Shown one piece after another: positions 6,910-15,942 of a stretch of 64,000 nucleotides of DNA (positions within the stretch are counted from its first letter, which is position 1; each line of letters begins with the position of its first letter). Location of the stretch: the NCBI RefSeq assembly GCF_002964975.1, contig NZ_PSZM01000036.1, positions 62,001 to 126,000 of the forward strand, written 5' to 3'. Below the pieces are notes generated by a model. That model did not search any database. It was not told where the DNA came from and was given only the letters and a program-made list of their open reading frames with translations. Position numbers and translations under genes: made by a program. The stretch is from Apibacter adventoris. Lineage in GTDB: Bacteria > Bacteroidota > Bacteroidia > Flavobacteriales > Weeksellaceae.

Positions 6910-8259
6910 ATGATGAATAAATATTTATATTGGGTAACTTTTGTTGCTGTAAACGGAGGTTTAATATTTGGTCTTAATATGGCCGGAATTTCTGGCGCCA
7001 ATGATATGATTAAAAATGAATTTTCCCTTACTGACAGTGGATTAGGAACTGTTGCAGCCCTATTAACCATAGGTTGTTTATTAGGTTCTTTGTTTACTGG
7101 GAATATAGCAGATAGGTTGGGAAGAAAAACAGTTATGATTATTACTGCAATTTTATATATTTTATCTGCTTTAGGATGTGCTTTAGCAACATCATCTTCC
7201 ATACTAATATTTTTTAGAGTTTTATCAGGTCTTGCTGTAGGATCAACCTCAGTAGTTGGGCCTATGTATATTTCTGAAATATCTCCTGCAAAAAAAAGAG
7301 GTACATTAGTTTCCCTAAATCAGTTTGCCATTACAATTGGTATTTTATTAGCATATGTTTTTGATTTTTTGTTAATTAATCTGGGCGATGATAGTTGGAG
7401 ATATATGCTTGTGATACCTGCTTTATTTGGCTTTTTATATTTGGTTTTTCTTTTAATTGATTTTCCAGAAAGCCCTCGATGGTTAATTTCCAAGAATAAA
7501 GAAGAAGAAGCCATTAAAATTTTAAGAAAAATTGGAGGCGATGAAATGGTAAAAACTGATTTACCAGAAATGAAACAAATAATTAATTCAGAAAAAAATA
7601 GAGAAAAAATATCTATTGGCAAATTGTTTAAAGGAAATATGGGAAAAGTGGTTTTAGTAGGAACACTTATAGCTGCTTTTCAACAAATTACTGGAATAAA
7701 TGCAATTATTATGTATGCTCCAGATATATTTCAGGCAGCAGGATCTGCTCAAAATGATTCTTTATTTCAATCGATGATAGTTGGGTTAGTTAATTTTTTA
7801 ATGACATTTATAGCCTTAAGACTAGTAGATACAAAAGGTCGTAAAACACTTCTATTATGGGGAGCTGTAGGTATGGCAATATCACTAGGCTATTTAACCT
7901 ATGAATTTTCAAAACCTATACAAAATGGTTTTGGGGTTCTTATTGCGTTACTAATTTATATATCTTTTTTTGCAGCTTCTTTTGCTCCTGTAATGTGGGT
8001 AATTATATCAGAGATTTATCCTAACAAAATTAAAGGTATAGCAATGTCTTTTTCCACAGCAATAAGCTGGCTTTGTACTTTTTTTACAATACAATTTGCA
8101 CCTATCATTAAAGGAATAAGTTTTGAATATTTATTCGCTATTTTTGAAGTATTTACGATATTAGCATTTATTTTCGTTAAAATTTGGATACCAGAAACTA
8201 AAGGAAAATCTTTAGAACAAATTGAGAAAGAAATAGGTCTGGATGTCTCAGATAATTAA
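6910..8259 (+). CDS. MFS sugar porter (sugar:H+ symporter family)
   Basis: About 449 residues with 12 predicted membrane segments. Sugar-porter signatures are complete: DRLGRK between TM2 and TM3, PESPRWL after TM6, QQITGINAIIMYAP in TM7, and PETKGKSLEQIE after TM12. It imports a monosaccharide or disaccharide with protons across the inner membrane. It is the first gene of an operon with a LacI regulator 15 bases downstream and a fructokinase-like kinase, so fructose, or a disaccharide releasing it, is the most economical substrate. The start is set by the promoter; a GTG at 6895 is in frame. Confidence 0.9.
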   Translation: MMNKYLYWVTFVAVNGGLIFGLNMAGISGANDMIKNEFSLTDSGLGTVAALLTIGCLLGSLFTGNIADRLGRKTVMIITAILYILSALGCALATSSSILIFFRVLSGLAVGSTSVVGPMYISEISPAKKRGTLVSLNQFAITIGILLAYVFDFLLINLGDDSWRYMLVIPALFGFLYLVFLLIDFPESPRWLISKNKEEEAIKILRKIGGDEMVKTDLPEMKQIINSEKNREKISIGKLFKGNMGKVVLVGTLIAAFQQITGINAIIMYAPDIFQAAGSAQNDSLFQSMIVGLVNFLMTFIALRLVDTKGRKTLLLWGAVGMAISLGYLTYEFSKPIQNGFGVLIALLIYISFFAASFAPVMWVIISEIYPNKIKGIAMSFSTAISWLCTFFTIQFAPIIKGISFEYLFAIFEVFTILAFIFVKIWIPETKGKSLEQIEKEIGLDVSDN

Positions 8260-8274
8260 TAAACTGAATTCTAA

Positions 8275-9276
8275 ATGAAAAGAGCTTCAATTAAAGATAT
8301 AGCAGAAAAGGCAGGTGTATCTATTGCTTTAGTATCCTATGTACTTAATGATAAATTTGTAAATCGCATAAATAAAGAAACAGCAAAAAAAATAAAAGAA
8401 ATTGCTGCAGAACTAAATTATAAACCAAATAAAATAGCTCAAAGTCTTAAATCTAATAAGACCAATACAATAGCTTTATTGGTAGCAGACATAGCTAACC
8501 CTTTTACTTCTCAAGTAGCAAGAATTATTGAAGATGAAACCTCTAAAAGAGGATACATGCTATTAATTGGAAGTTCAGATGAAAATGAAGAAAAATTAAA
8601 ACAACTTATAGATTTATTTCAAAAAAGACAAGTAGACGGATTTATAATAGCTCCAGTTGAAAACTCAGAAAGTATAATTAATAATTTGGTAGAAACTAAA
8701 GCTCCGGTAGTATTAATTGATAGACCTATAGATAATATGGAAATAGATTCCATAGTCACTAATAATTTTGAAATATCTTATCAAGCTGTTAATTACTTAA
8801 TAAATAAAGGGAAAAAAAACATTGCGATTTTTTCATATAAAAAAAATTTAGAAAATTTAAAAAATAGAGTAGAAGGATATAAAAAAGCGTTAAAGGATAG
8901 TAAAATATATCTGGATTCTGAAAAAATTATTTATATAGAAGAATCTAAGACACAATCAGAAGTATATAAAGCTATTGATGAACTGAATTTAATGACTACT
9001 GATGCTCTTTTTTTTACCAGTAATAAATTGGCTATAGCAGCATTAAAAAAATTATCAACATTAGATATAAAAATTCCTGAAGAGCTCGCTCTTGTAACCT
9101 TTGATGAATCAGAGGCATTTGATATTTTTAGGGTCCCTTTAACACATATAAAGCAGCCAATAAAAAAAATATCTAAAAAAGCAGTTGAGCTTTTAATAGA
9201 AAAAATTGAAAACACAAACTTATTACAACAACAAATAGTTTATAATTCTGAAATAATAATTGGAAAATCTGTGTAG
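8275..9276 (+). CDS. LacI-family transcriptional regulator
   Basis: 333 residues. An N-terminal helix-turn-helix (SIKDIAEKAGVSIALVSYVLN, split here as residues 4-24) and hinge helix are followed by a periplasmic-binding-protein-like sugar sensor domain (ALLVADIANPFTSQVARIIE, then VDGFIIAP and PVVLIDRP). It probably represses its own operon through the palindrome at 6856-6869 and is released by a sugar or sugar phosphate. It lies between the transporter and kinase genes with spacings of 15 and 29 bases. Confidence 0.9.
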   Translation: MKRASIKDIAEKAGVSIALVSYVLNDKFVNRINKETAKKIKEIAAELNYKPNKIAQSLKSNKTNTIALLVADIANPFTSQVARIIEDETSKRGYMLLIGSSDENEEKLKQLIDLFQKRQVDGFIIAPVENSESIINNLVETKAPVVLIDRPIDNMEIDSIVTNNFEISYQAVNYLINKGKKNIAIFSYKKNLENLKNRVEGYKKALKDSKIYLDSEKIIYIEESKTQSEVYKAIDELNLMTTDALFFTSNKLAIAALKKLSTLDIKIPEELALVTFDESEAFDIFRVPLTHIKQPIKKISKKAVELLIEKIENTNLLQQQIVYNSEIIIGKSV

Positions 9277-9305
9277 ATAAAATTAACAATAAAAAACATA
9301 AAGAA

Positions 9306-10211
9306 ATGATAAATAAGAGTACAAAAACCATAGTTTGTTTCGGAGAAATATTATGGGATATTTTTCCTAAAGGACGAAAAATAGGAGGAGCTCCTTTCAA
9401 TGTTGCTTATAATCTTAATAAAATGGGTATTGATGCTAGGATGATAAGCCGTGTAGGAAATGATGATTTAGGAAAAGAATTGCTTGAGAAAATATCTAAT
9501 GCAAACATAAGTGTAAATGAGTGCCAAATAGATCCCAATCATGATACAGGTACTGTTATTGCTAAAATTGATGAAAATAATGAAGCTCACTATACTATTG
9601 TAGAACCCGTAGCTTGGGATTTTATAGAATGGAAAGATGAATATGTGAACTTAGTAAAAAATACTGAGGCTTTTGTTTTTGGCAGTTTAGGAACAAGAAA
9701 TAATATTTCAAAGCAAACACTTCAAAAATTATTAGACATTGCGCCATATAAAGTATTTGATATAAATCTTCGTCCACCTTTTATCTCTCAGGAAGATATT
9801 GTTCAGTTTATGAAAAAATCGGATTTAGTTAAAATGAATAAATCTGAATTAAGACAGCTTTTAGATTGGATCGGAGTAGAATATGTTACAGAAGAAAAAG
9901 CAGTACAATATGTTAGGAAATATTTTAATTTAGAAGCAATAATTATTACTAAAGGTAGTAAAGGGGCAGTTTACCATGATAAGGATAACTATATCTATGC
10001 AGAGGCTATTAAAGTAGCAATAAGAGATACAGTAGGTAGTGGAGATTCTTTTTTAGCCGGATTTTTAGCAAAAAAAGTAAAAGGAAGTTCTGTTAATGAA
10101 TCTATAGAAAATGCTATATCTTTAGGTGCATTTATAACTAATAGCGAAGGGGCTTGTCCAGATTATTCTTTAGAAACATTTGAAAAATTTAAGACCAGTC
10201 ATAAATTATAA
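9306..10211 (+). CDS. PfkB-family carbohydrate kinase, fructokinase-like
   Basis: 301 residues. The PfkB signatures are present: GGAPFNVAYNL near residue 27 (substrate side) and DTVGSGDSFLAGF at 241-253, with D247 as catalytic base and the GSGD anion hole. FGEILWDIFP at the N-terminus is typical of the bacterial fructokinase branch. It would phosphorylate the sugar brought in by the MFS porter encoded two genes upstream. A strong terminator ends the operon. Other PfkB substrates such as 2-keto-3-deoxygluconate are less likely but possible. Confidence 0.85.
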   Translation: MINKSTKTIVCFGEILWDIFPKGRKIGGAPFNVAYNLNKMGIDARMISRVGNDDLGKELLEKISNANISVNECQIDPNHDTGTVIAKIDENNEAHYTIVEPVAWDFIEWKDEYVNLVKNTEAFVFGSLGTRNNISKQTLQKLLDIAPYKVFDINLRPPFISQEDIVQFMKKSDLVKMNKSELRQLLDWIGVEYVTEEKAVQYVRKYFNLEAIIITKGSKGAVYHDKDNYIYAEAIKVAIRDTVGSGDSFLAGFLAKKVKGSSVNESIENAISLGAFITNSEGACPDYSLETFEKFKTSHKL

Positions 10212-10231
10212 TATTTTTATTACATTTAGAT

Positions 10232-10264
10232 AAAAAACAGCTCTATTTATGAGCTGTTTTTTTA
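10232..10264 (+). terminator. Terminator of the sugar operon
   Basis: AAAAAACAGCTC, 7-nt loop, GAGCTGTTTTTT. On the minus strand it may also serve the convergent fumarase gene. Confidence 0.85.
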
Positions 10265-10296
10265 TTTACTATTAATTAAAGAAAAAATTAGATTTT

Positions 10297-11937
10297 TTAA
10301 CAGTTTGAGCAATTTGGTTGATTAATTTGTTGAAAAAAATCGTTTCCCTTATCATCTACAAGTATAAAAGCAGGAAAATTCTCAACTTCTATTTTCCAAA
10401 TTGCTTCCATACCCAACTCAGGATATTCAACACACTCTAGGCTCTTAATACTGTTTTGAGCAAGAATTGCTGCAGGTCCTCCTATACTTCCTAAATAAAA
10501 ACCCCCATGTTTTTTACATGCATCAGTAACCTGTTGGCTTCTATTACCCTTAGCAATCATAATTAAACTTCCTTTATGAGATTGAAATGAATCAACATAA
10601 GAGTCCATTCTTCCTGCTGTAGTAGGGCCCATAGATCCACAAGCATATCCGTTAGGTGTTTTAGCCGGACCAGCATAATAAATAGGATGATCTTTTATAT
10701 ATTGAGGAAGATCTTCTCCTTTATCCAATTTTTCTTGTAATTTGGCATGAGCTATATCTCTCCCTACAATTATTGTACCTGTTAAAGATAAACGTGTAGA
10801 AACAGGATATTGAGAAAGTTCAGCTAAAATATCTTTCATAGGACGGTTTAAGTCTATTTTAATTCCACCGGCTTCTCCTTTTTGTCTGTATTTTTCAGGA
10901 ATTAACCGAGTAGGGTTATCTTCCAATTTTTCTAACCAAATACCCTCTTTATTTATTTTTGCTTTAATATTTCTATCTGCAGAACAAGAAACGCCCATAC
11001 CTACAGGGCAAGAGGCACCATGACGAGGTAGGCGTATAACACGTATATCATGAGCAAAAAACTTACCTCCAAATTGAGCACCTAATCCAAGTTTTTGAGC
11101 TGCTTCCAAAAGTCTTTGCTCCATATCTAAATCTCTAAACGCGCGTCCCCCCTCATTTCCAGAAGTAGCCAGATTATCATAATATTTGGTTGAAGCAAGT
11201 TTTACTGTTTTTAAATTAGTTTCTGCTGATGTTCCTCCAATTACAAAAGCAATGTGATAGGGAGGACAGGCAGCAGTTCCTAAAGATTTCATTTTTTCCA
11301 CTAAAAATGGGAATAATTTTTCAGGAGTTAGTAAAGCCTTTGTTTCTTGATATAGGTAAGTTTTATTAGCAGATCCACCTCCTTTTGCAACAAATAAAAA
11401 TTTATATTCATCACCTTTTACTGAATATAGATCAATTTGAGCGGGAAGATTACATCCTGTATTTACTTCCTTATACATATCTAAAGGCGCATTTTGAGAA
11501 TAACGGAGATTATCAGAAGTGAAAGTGTTAAATACGCCTTTTGATAAAGCTTCTTCATCATTGCCCCCGGTCCATACTTGCTGACCTTTTTTTCCAACAA
11601 TTATAGCTGTTCCAGTATCTTGGCAAAAAGGTAATATTCCCTTAGCTGAAATTTCAGAATTTCTTAGAAAGTTAAGAGCAACAAATTTATCATTTTCGCT
11701 CGATTTAGGATCAGACAATATTTTCGCTACTTGTTGTTGATGTTCCGGACGAAGTAAAAATTCAACATTATGAAAAGCATGTTGAGCTAAAAGTGTTAGT
11801 CCTTCCGGATCAATTTTCAGTATTTCTTTTCCTTCAAAAAAAGCAGCTGAAGTATAATCTTTAGATAGTAAATAATACTCGGTTGTATCTTTTCCCTGTT
11901 CAAAGGTAGCCTGATACTTAAATTCTGGTTTTGCCAT
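10297..11937 (-). CDS. Class I fumarate hydratase (Fe-S dependent)
   Basis: 546 residues, the full length of the FumA/FumB type. It interconverts fumarate and malate in the cytoplasm. The three 4Fe-4S ligands are at C105 (LPFCQDTG), C224 (TAACPPYH) and C318 (GVSCSA), the same numbers as in E. coli FumA. The C-terminal catalytic part [14 protein letters not shown] is intact. Oxygen-labile class I enzymes suit microaerobic or anaerobic life. It is a single gene with its own -7 element 40 bases upstream. Confidence 0.95.
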   Translation of the reverse strand: MAKPEFKYQATFEQGKDTTEYYLLSKDYTSAAFFEGKEILKIDPEGLTLLAQHAFHNVEFLLRPEHQQQVAKILSDPKSSENDKFVALNFLRNSEISAKGILPFCQDTGTAIIVGKKGQQVWTGGNDEEALSKGVFNTFTSDNLRYSQNAPLDMYKEVNTGCNLPAQIDLYSVKGDEYKFLFVAKGGGSANKTYLYQETKALLTPEKLFPFLVEKMKSLGTAACPPYHIAFVIGGTSAETNLKTVKLASTKYYDNLATSGNEGGRAFRDLDMEQRLLEAAQKLGLGAQFGGKFFAHDIRVIRLPRHGASCPVGMGVSCSADRNIKAKINKEGIWLEKLEDNPTRLIPEKYRQKGEAGGIKIDLNRPMKDILAELSQYPVSTRLSLTGTIIVGRDIAHAKLQEKLDKGEDLPQYIKDHPIYYAGPAKTPNGYACGSMGPTTAGRMDSYVDSFQSHKGSLIMIAKGNRSQQVTDACKKHGGFYLGSIGGPAAILAQNSIKSLECVEYPELGMEAIWKIEVENFPAFILVDDKGNDFFQQINQPNCSNC

Positions 11938-11976
11938 ATTTTACAATAATTGGTTTTATTAACGTTTGTAAGGGGG

Positions 11977-11984
11977 CAAAAATA
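11977..11984 (-). promoter_or_regulatory. -7 element of the fumarase gene
   Basis: Reads TATTTTTG on the minus strand, 39 bases before the ATG at 11937. Confidence 0.6.
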
Positions 11985-12047
11985 AATAATAACATAGTAA
12001 TAAAATATGATTTTTGATAGTCTGAATCCTATTTATATACATAATAA

Positions 12048-12086
12048 ATAAAAATGGATCCATAATGTTATGGATCCATTTTTTAT
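12048..12086 (-). terminator. Terminator of glutamine synthetase III
   Basis: A 16-17 bp stem built on ATGGATCCATAA and its complement, flanked by A- and T-runs on both sides; it can act in either direction. Confidence 0.85.
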
Positions 12087-12104
12087 TGAAACTTTTTAAG
12101 TAAT

Positions 12105-14297
12105 TTATCTTATTGTAAATAATAATTCTCTATATTTAGTAAGAGGCCACATTTCGTTATCAATAAGCATTTCCAAAGCATCAGAATGTTCCCTTATTAA
12201 ACTAAAAATAGGTTTTACTTTATTACAAAATGCTTCAGCCTGTTTAGCCGGGTTTGTAATATTAATGGCTTTATCCCTTTCAGTAAATAATTTATCAACA
12301 TTACTTTTAATCTCTGTAATATGTGTAGATATTCTTTTAATTAAATCCAGTTGTTCCGTACACATAGACTTCATTTCCTTTTCACCGAAAATTTCTTTAA
12401 GTCCTTTGGCGTTTTCAATAAGTTTTGTTTGATAATCAACGGCAACAGGTATAATATGATTTCTGGCAATATCACCTAGTACTTTAGCCTCAATAGAAAT
12501 CATTTTAGAATATTTTTCTAATTTAATTTCATTTCTAGCTTCAATTTCTTTATGGCTTAATATTTCTAATTCTTCATAAATAGAAATAAATTTCTTTTCT
12601 AATTCAAATTTTAAAGCTTCTGGAGTAGTTTTTCTATTTTCCAAACCTCTTTTTTTGGCTTCTTTTACCCAATCATCGCTATATCCGTCACCTTCAAAAA
12701 GAATATTTTTAGACTCTTTAATATAATCTCTTAAAACATTAAAAATAGCTTCATCTTTTTTCAATCCTTTTTCAATTAAGGTATCTACTTCTTTTTTAAA
12801 TTTTCTTAATTGATAGGCAACAATTGCATTTAATACAGTCATAGGTTCACCACAATTAGCTTGAGAACCTACTGCTCGGAATTCAAATTTATTTCCTGTA
12901 AATGCAAATGGCGATGTTCTATTTCGATCAGTATTATCTAATAATAACTCTGGGATTTTACCTACTACATTTAGTTTTAAATCTGTTTTTTCATCAGGAG
13001 ATAGTTTTCCTTTAGTTACCTTTTCCAATTCGTCTAACACATTTGTTAATTGGGAGCCTATAAAGACAGAGATAATAGCAGGAGGAGCTTCATTAGCACC
13101 TAATCTATGATCATTACCTGCTGAGGCGATAGCAGCTCTTAATAAATCTCCATTATCATGAACAGCCTTAATTGTATTTACGAAGAAAGTTAAAAATTGA
13201 AGATTTTTTTTAGGATTTTTTCCTGGGCTTAAAAGATTATCACCCGTATTGGTACTTAAAGACCAATTATTATGTTTTCCACTTCCATTGACACCATCAA
13301 AAGGTTTTTCATGCAAAAGAATATTTAATCCATGTCTACGGCTTACCTTTTTCATAACATCCATTAATAAAGAATTGTGATCTACAGCTAAATTAGCTTC
13401 CTCAAAGAGAGGTGCCAGTTCAAACTGATTAGGGGCAACTTCATTATGTCTGGTAGTTACAGGAATTCCTAGTTTCATACAATCAATTTCTAATTCCTTC
13501 ATGAAATTTCTTACTCGAGTAGGAATGGAACCAAAATAATGATCTTCTAATTGTTGCCCTTTAGCAGGAGCATGCCCCAAAAGAGTTCTTCCGGTAAGCA
13601 CTAAATCTGGACGTGTTTGGAATAATGATGAATCAATTAAAAAATATTCTTGTTCCCAGCCTAAAGTTGAATGTACTTTTGTAACATTTTTGTCAAAATA
13701 AGATTGACAAACATCTGTAGCTGCCTCATCAACCGCTTGTAAAGCTTTTAATAAAGGAGTTTTATAATCTAATGTTTCTCCAGTATAAGAAACAAATACA
13801 GACGGGATACATAAAGTGGTATCTATAATAAAAGCAGGAGAAGTAGGATCCCATGCAGTGTATCCTCTAGCCTCAAAAGTATTTCTTATTCCTCCATTAG
13901 GAAAGCTGGAAGCATCAGGTTCTTGTTGAATTAATAAAGATCCATTAAATCTTTCAATAGCTCTGCCTTCGCCGATAGGTGTAAAAAATGAATCATGCTT
14001 TTCAGCAGTTTCTCCTGTTAAGGGCTGAAACCAATGGGTATAGTGCGTAACTCCTTTAGATAGAGCCCAATCTTTCATTGCAACAGCAATTTGATCAGCA
14101 ATCTCACGATTGATTTTCTTACCAAATTTGATGGCATCTAATATGCTTTGATAAGCATCTTTCGTTAAATATTCTCTCATAGTTGATTCTGAGAATACAT
14201 GTTCACAATATAATTCAGATAATTTTTTAGGAACTTCTATGCGTCTAGGTTGCAAATAAGGAAGTTTTTTTAGAGCGGAAAATCGTAAAGTTGACAT
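12105..14297 (-). CDS. glnN: Glutamine synthetase type III
   Basis: 730 residues from the ATG at 14297 (MSTLRFSALKK), the usual start of GSIII. It makes glutamine from glutamate, ammonia and ATP in the cytoplasm. The long GSIII-specific N-terminal domain is followed by the catalytic core: NGSGKHNNWSLST, GNDHRLGANEAPPAI, and NRTSPFAFTGNKFEFRAVGS. An in-frame TTG at 14321 would fall inside the -7 promoter element at 14319-14326, so it is rejected as start. No other nitrogen-control gene lies beside it. Confidence 0.95.
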   Translation of the reverse strand: MSTLRFSALKKLPYLQPRRIEVPKKLSELYCEHVFSESTMREYLTKDAYQSILDAIKFGKKINREIADQIAVAMKDWALSKGVTHYTHWFQPLTGETAEKHDSFFTPIGEGRAIERFNGSLLIQQEPDASSFPNGGIRNTFEARGYTAWDPTSPAFIIDTTLCIPSVFVSYTGETLDYKTPLLKALQAVDEAATDVCQSYFDKNVTKVHSTLGWEQEYFLIDSSLFQTRPDLVLTGRTLLGHAPAKGQQLEDHYFGSIPTRVRNFMKELEIDCMKLGIPVTTRHNEVAPNQFELAPLFEEANLAVDHNSLLMDVMKKVSRRHGLNILLHEKPFDGVNGSGKHNNWSLSTNTGDNLLSPGKNPKKNLQFLTFFVNTIKAVHDNGDLLRAAIASAGNDHRLGANEAPPAIISVFIGSQLTNVLDELEKVTKGKLSPDEKTDLKLNVVGKIPELLLDNTDRNRTSPFAFTGNKFEFRAVGSQANCGEPMTVLNAIVAYQLRKFKKEVDTLIEKGLKKDEAIFNVLRDYIKESKNILFEGDGYSDDWVKEAKKRGLENRKTTPEALKFELEKKFISIYEELEILSHKEIEARNEIKLEKYSKMISIEAKVLGDIARNHIIPVAVDYQTKLIENAKGLKEIFGEKEMKSMCTEQLDLIKRISTHITEIKSNVDKLFTERDKAINITNPAKQAEAFCNKVKPIFSLIREHSDALEMLIDNEMWPLTKYRELLFTIR

Positions 14298-14318
14298 AAA
14301 GCTATATTTTTTATAGGA

Positions 14319-14326
14319 CAAATATA
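14319..14326 (-). promoter_or_regulatory. -7 element of glutamine synthetase III
   Basis: Reads TATATTTG on the minus strand, 21 bases before the ATG at 14297; it decides the start codon. Confidence 0.6.
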
Positions 14327-14670
14327 AAAATAAAATTAAAATAAAATTAAAACACCCCTAATTTTTACCCACATTATCTTATTTTTTTATATTTATCCTA
14401 TTTAAATAATTTTTTCAAGTAAATAAAAGTTGATAAGAAATACTTTAAATTAAAGAACGGGGATAAAACATTGAAATTAAGTTCTAATTTATTTTTTAAA
14501 TTTAAATATTTTTAATATTTCTATATTTGATTAGACATGTTAAAAAGATAAAATTAAATGTCTTAAAGTTATTTGCTTTAGTGTTATTTAAATAATGAAG
14601 TATATAAAATGTATAAGTTTTTTATAATATGATAATTATTTTTTTAATATTAATGATTTAGATAAAATAT
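14327..14670. other. AT-rich intergenic stretch without recognised elements
   Basis: 344 bases of very high AT content between the glnN promoter and the 3' end of the phosphoesterase gene. I see no ORF, tRNA, convincing hairpin or repeat. Confidence 0.5.
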
Positions 14671-15165
14671 TTAACGTTTAAACTCAATTACTTCCAAATT
14701 TTGTATTTTATTTTTATCTATTTCAAATCGAAGCATAGTACGTACTTTGTGAAAACCATAAATACCTATAGCTCCAGGATTCATGTGCAGTAAATTTAGT
14801 TTTTTATCATTCATTACTTTTAATATATGGGAATGACCACATATAAAAAGTTTTGGTGGAGATTTATATATTTTTTCTCGTATGGACGGTGCATATTTTC
14901 CTGGATATCCACCAATGTGAGTAATCCATACATCTACATTTTCACAAAAAAAACGTTGATTTAGAGGGAATTCTTTTCTTATTTCTGTTCCATCGATATT
15001 TCCATATACAGCACGAAATACTGGAGAAATCTTTTGTAAAGCTTCAGAAACTTTTATATCTCCAATATCCCCTGCATGCCATACTTCATCTGCTTGTGAG
15101 GCGTAATGTAAAATTTTTTCATCGATATAAGAATGACTATCTGAGAGAAGTAAAATTTTTTTCAA
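14671..15165 (-). CDS. YfcE/MJ0936-type metallophosphoesterase
   Basis: 164 residues from the TTG at 15165, giving the classic start KKILLLSDSHSYID. The binuclear metal motifs are present: SDSH near residue 8, HAGDIGD near 33, YGNIDG near 59, THIGG near 85 and GHSHILK near 113. Such enzymes cleave phosphodiesters or phosphomonoesters; the physiological substrate is unknown. ATG codons further upstream would push the start into the divergent truA gene, so the TTG is preferred. It is divergent from truA, with only 27 bases between the two TTG starts. Confidence 0.83.
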   Translation of the reverse strand: MKKILLLSDSHSYIDEKILHYASQADEVWHAGDIGDIKVSEALQKISPVFRAVYGNIDGTEIRKEFPLNQRFFCENVDVWITHIGGYPGKYAPSIREKIYKSPPKLFICGHSHILKVMNDKKLNLLHMNPGAIGIYGFHKVRTMLRFEIDKNKIQNLEVIEFKR

Positions 15166-15173
15166 TATTTTTG
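15166..15173 (+). promoter_or_regulatory. -7 element of truA
   Basis: TATTTTTG ends 19 bases before the TTG start of truA and begins on the base after the start codon of the divergent phosphoesterase, so the two transcription units abut. Confidence 0.5.
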
Positions 15174-15192
15174 CATTAAAAATACAATAAAT

Positions 15193-15942
15193 TTGCGTTA
15201 TTTCATACAATTTTCTTACAATGGAACTCATTATTATGGATATCAACGTCAACCGGAGCAAATTTCCATACAAGAAATAATAGAAAAGTCACTCAGTTTA
15301 CTACTTAATAAGGAAATTAAAACTATTGGAGCAGGAAGGACTGATACTGGGGTTCATGCAAAAGAAATGTTTGCACATTTTGATTATGACGATGATATTC
15401 CCAAAAACTTGGTTAAAAGATTAAATTCTTACCTACCTTCAGATATTGCAATTAGAAATATTTTTAAAGTTTCAAATTCAGCCCATGCTCGTTTTGATGC
15501 ATTAAAACGGACCTATAAATATTACATATCTACTTATAAAAATCCTTTTAAACAAGAGTTTCACGCTCAGTTTTATTATTATGATTTTAGAATAGATAAA
15601 ATGAATGAATCTGCCCAATTGCTATTGCATTATAAAGATTTTACAAGTTTTTCTAAACTTCATGCAGATAATAAAACGAATAATTGTAATATTTATAAAG
15701 CTTTTTGGGAACAGAAAGAGGAAGAGCTTATTTTTACTATTTCTGCAAATCGATTTTTACGAAATATGGTACGGGCTATTGTAGGAACTTTAATAGATGT
15801 AGGCAGAGGAAAGTTAGATGTTGAAAATTTTAGACAAATTATTGAAAAAAAGGACCGTAAATTTGCCTCTACTTCTGCTCCGGCTCAAGGACTAACCTTG
15901 GTGGAAATTGAATATCCGGAAAGTATTTATCATGAAAAATAG
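15193..15942 (+). CDS. truA: tRNA pseudouridine(38-40) synthase TruA
   Basis: 249 residues. It converts uridines 38-40 of many tRNAs to pseudouridine. The catalytic aspartate is D51 in GAGRTDTGVHA, and RFDALKRTYKYYI near residue 100 is the second family signature. The start is TTG, directly giving MRYFIQFSYNGTHYYGYQRQ, the typical TruA N-terminus; no ATG is in range. The 3' end overlaps the ABC exporter gene by 11 bases, so the two are translationally coupled. Confidence 0.94.
   Translation: MRYFIQFSYNGTHYYGYQRQPEQISIQEIIEKSLSLLLNKEIKTIGAGRTDTGVHAKEMFAHFDYDDDIPKNLVKRLNSYLPSDIAIRNIFKVSNSAHARFDALKRTYKYYISTYKNPFKQEFHAQFYYYDFRIDKMNESAQLLLHYKDFTSFSKLHADNKTNNCNIYKAFWEQKEEELIFTISANRFLRNMVRAIVGTLIDVGRGKLDVENFRQIIEKKDRKFASTSAPAQGLTLVEIEYPESIYHEK

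Noticed and set aside
6906-7622. Leftward ORFs inside the MFS porter gene
   Set aside because: Antisense to conserved sugar-porter motifs.
14297-14321. Longer glutamine synthetase start at TTG 14321
   Set aside because: The codon falls in the -7 promoter box and the added residues are not family-like.
14664-14680. TTTAACGTTTAAAC as an operator copy
   Set aside because: It is inside the 3' end of the phosphoesterase coding region and is imperfect.
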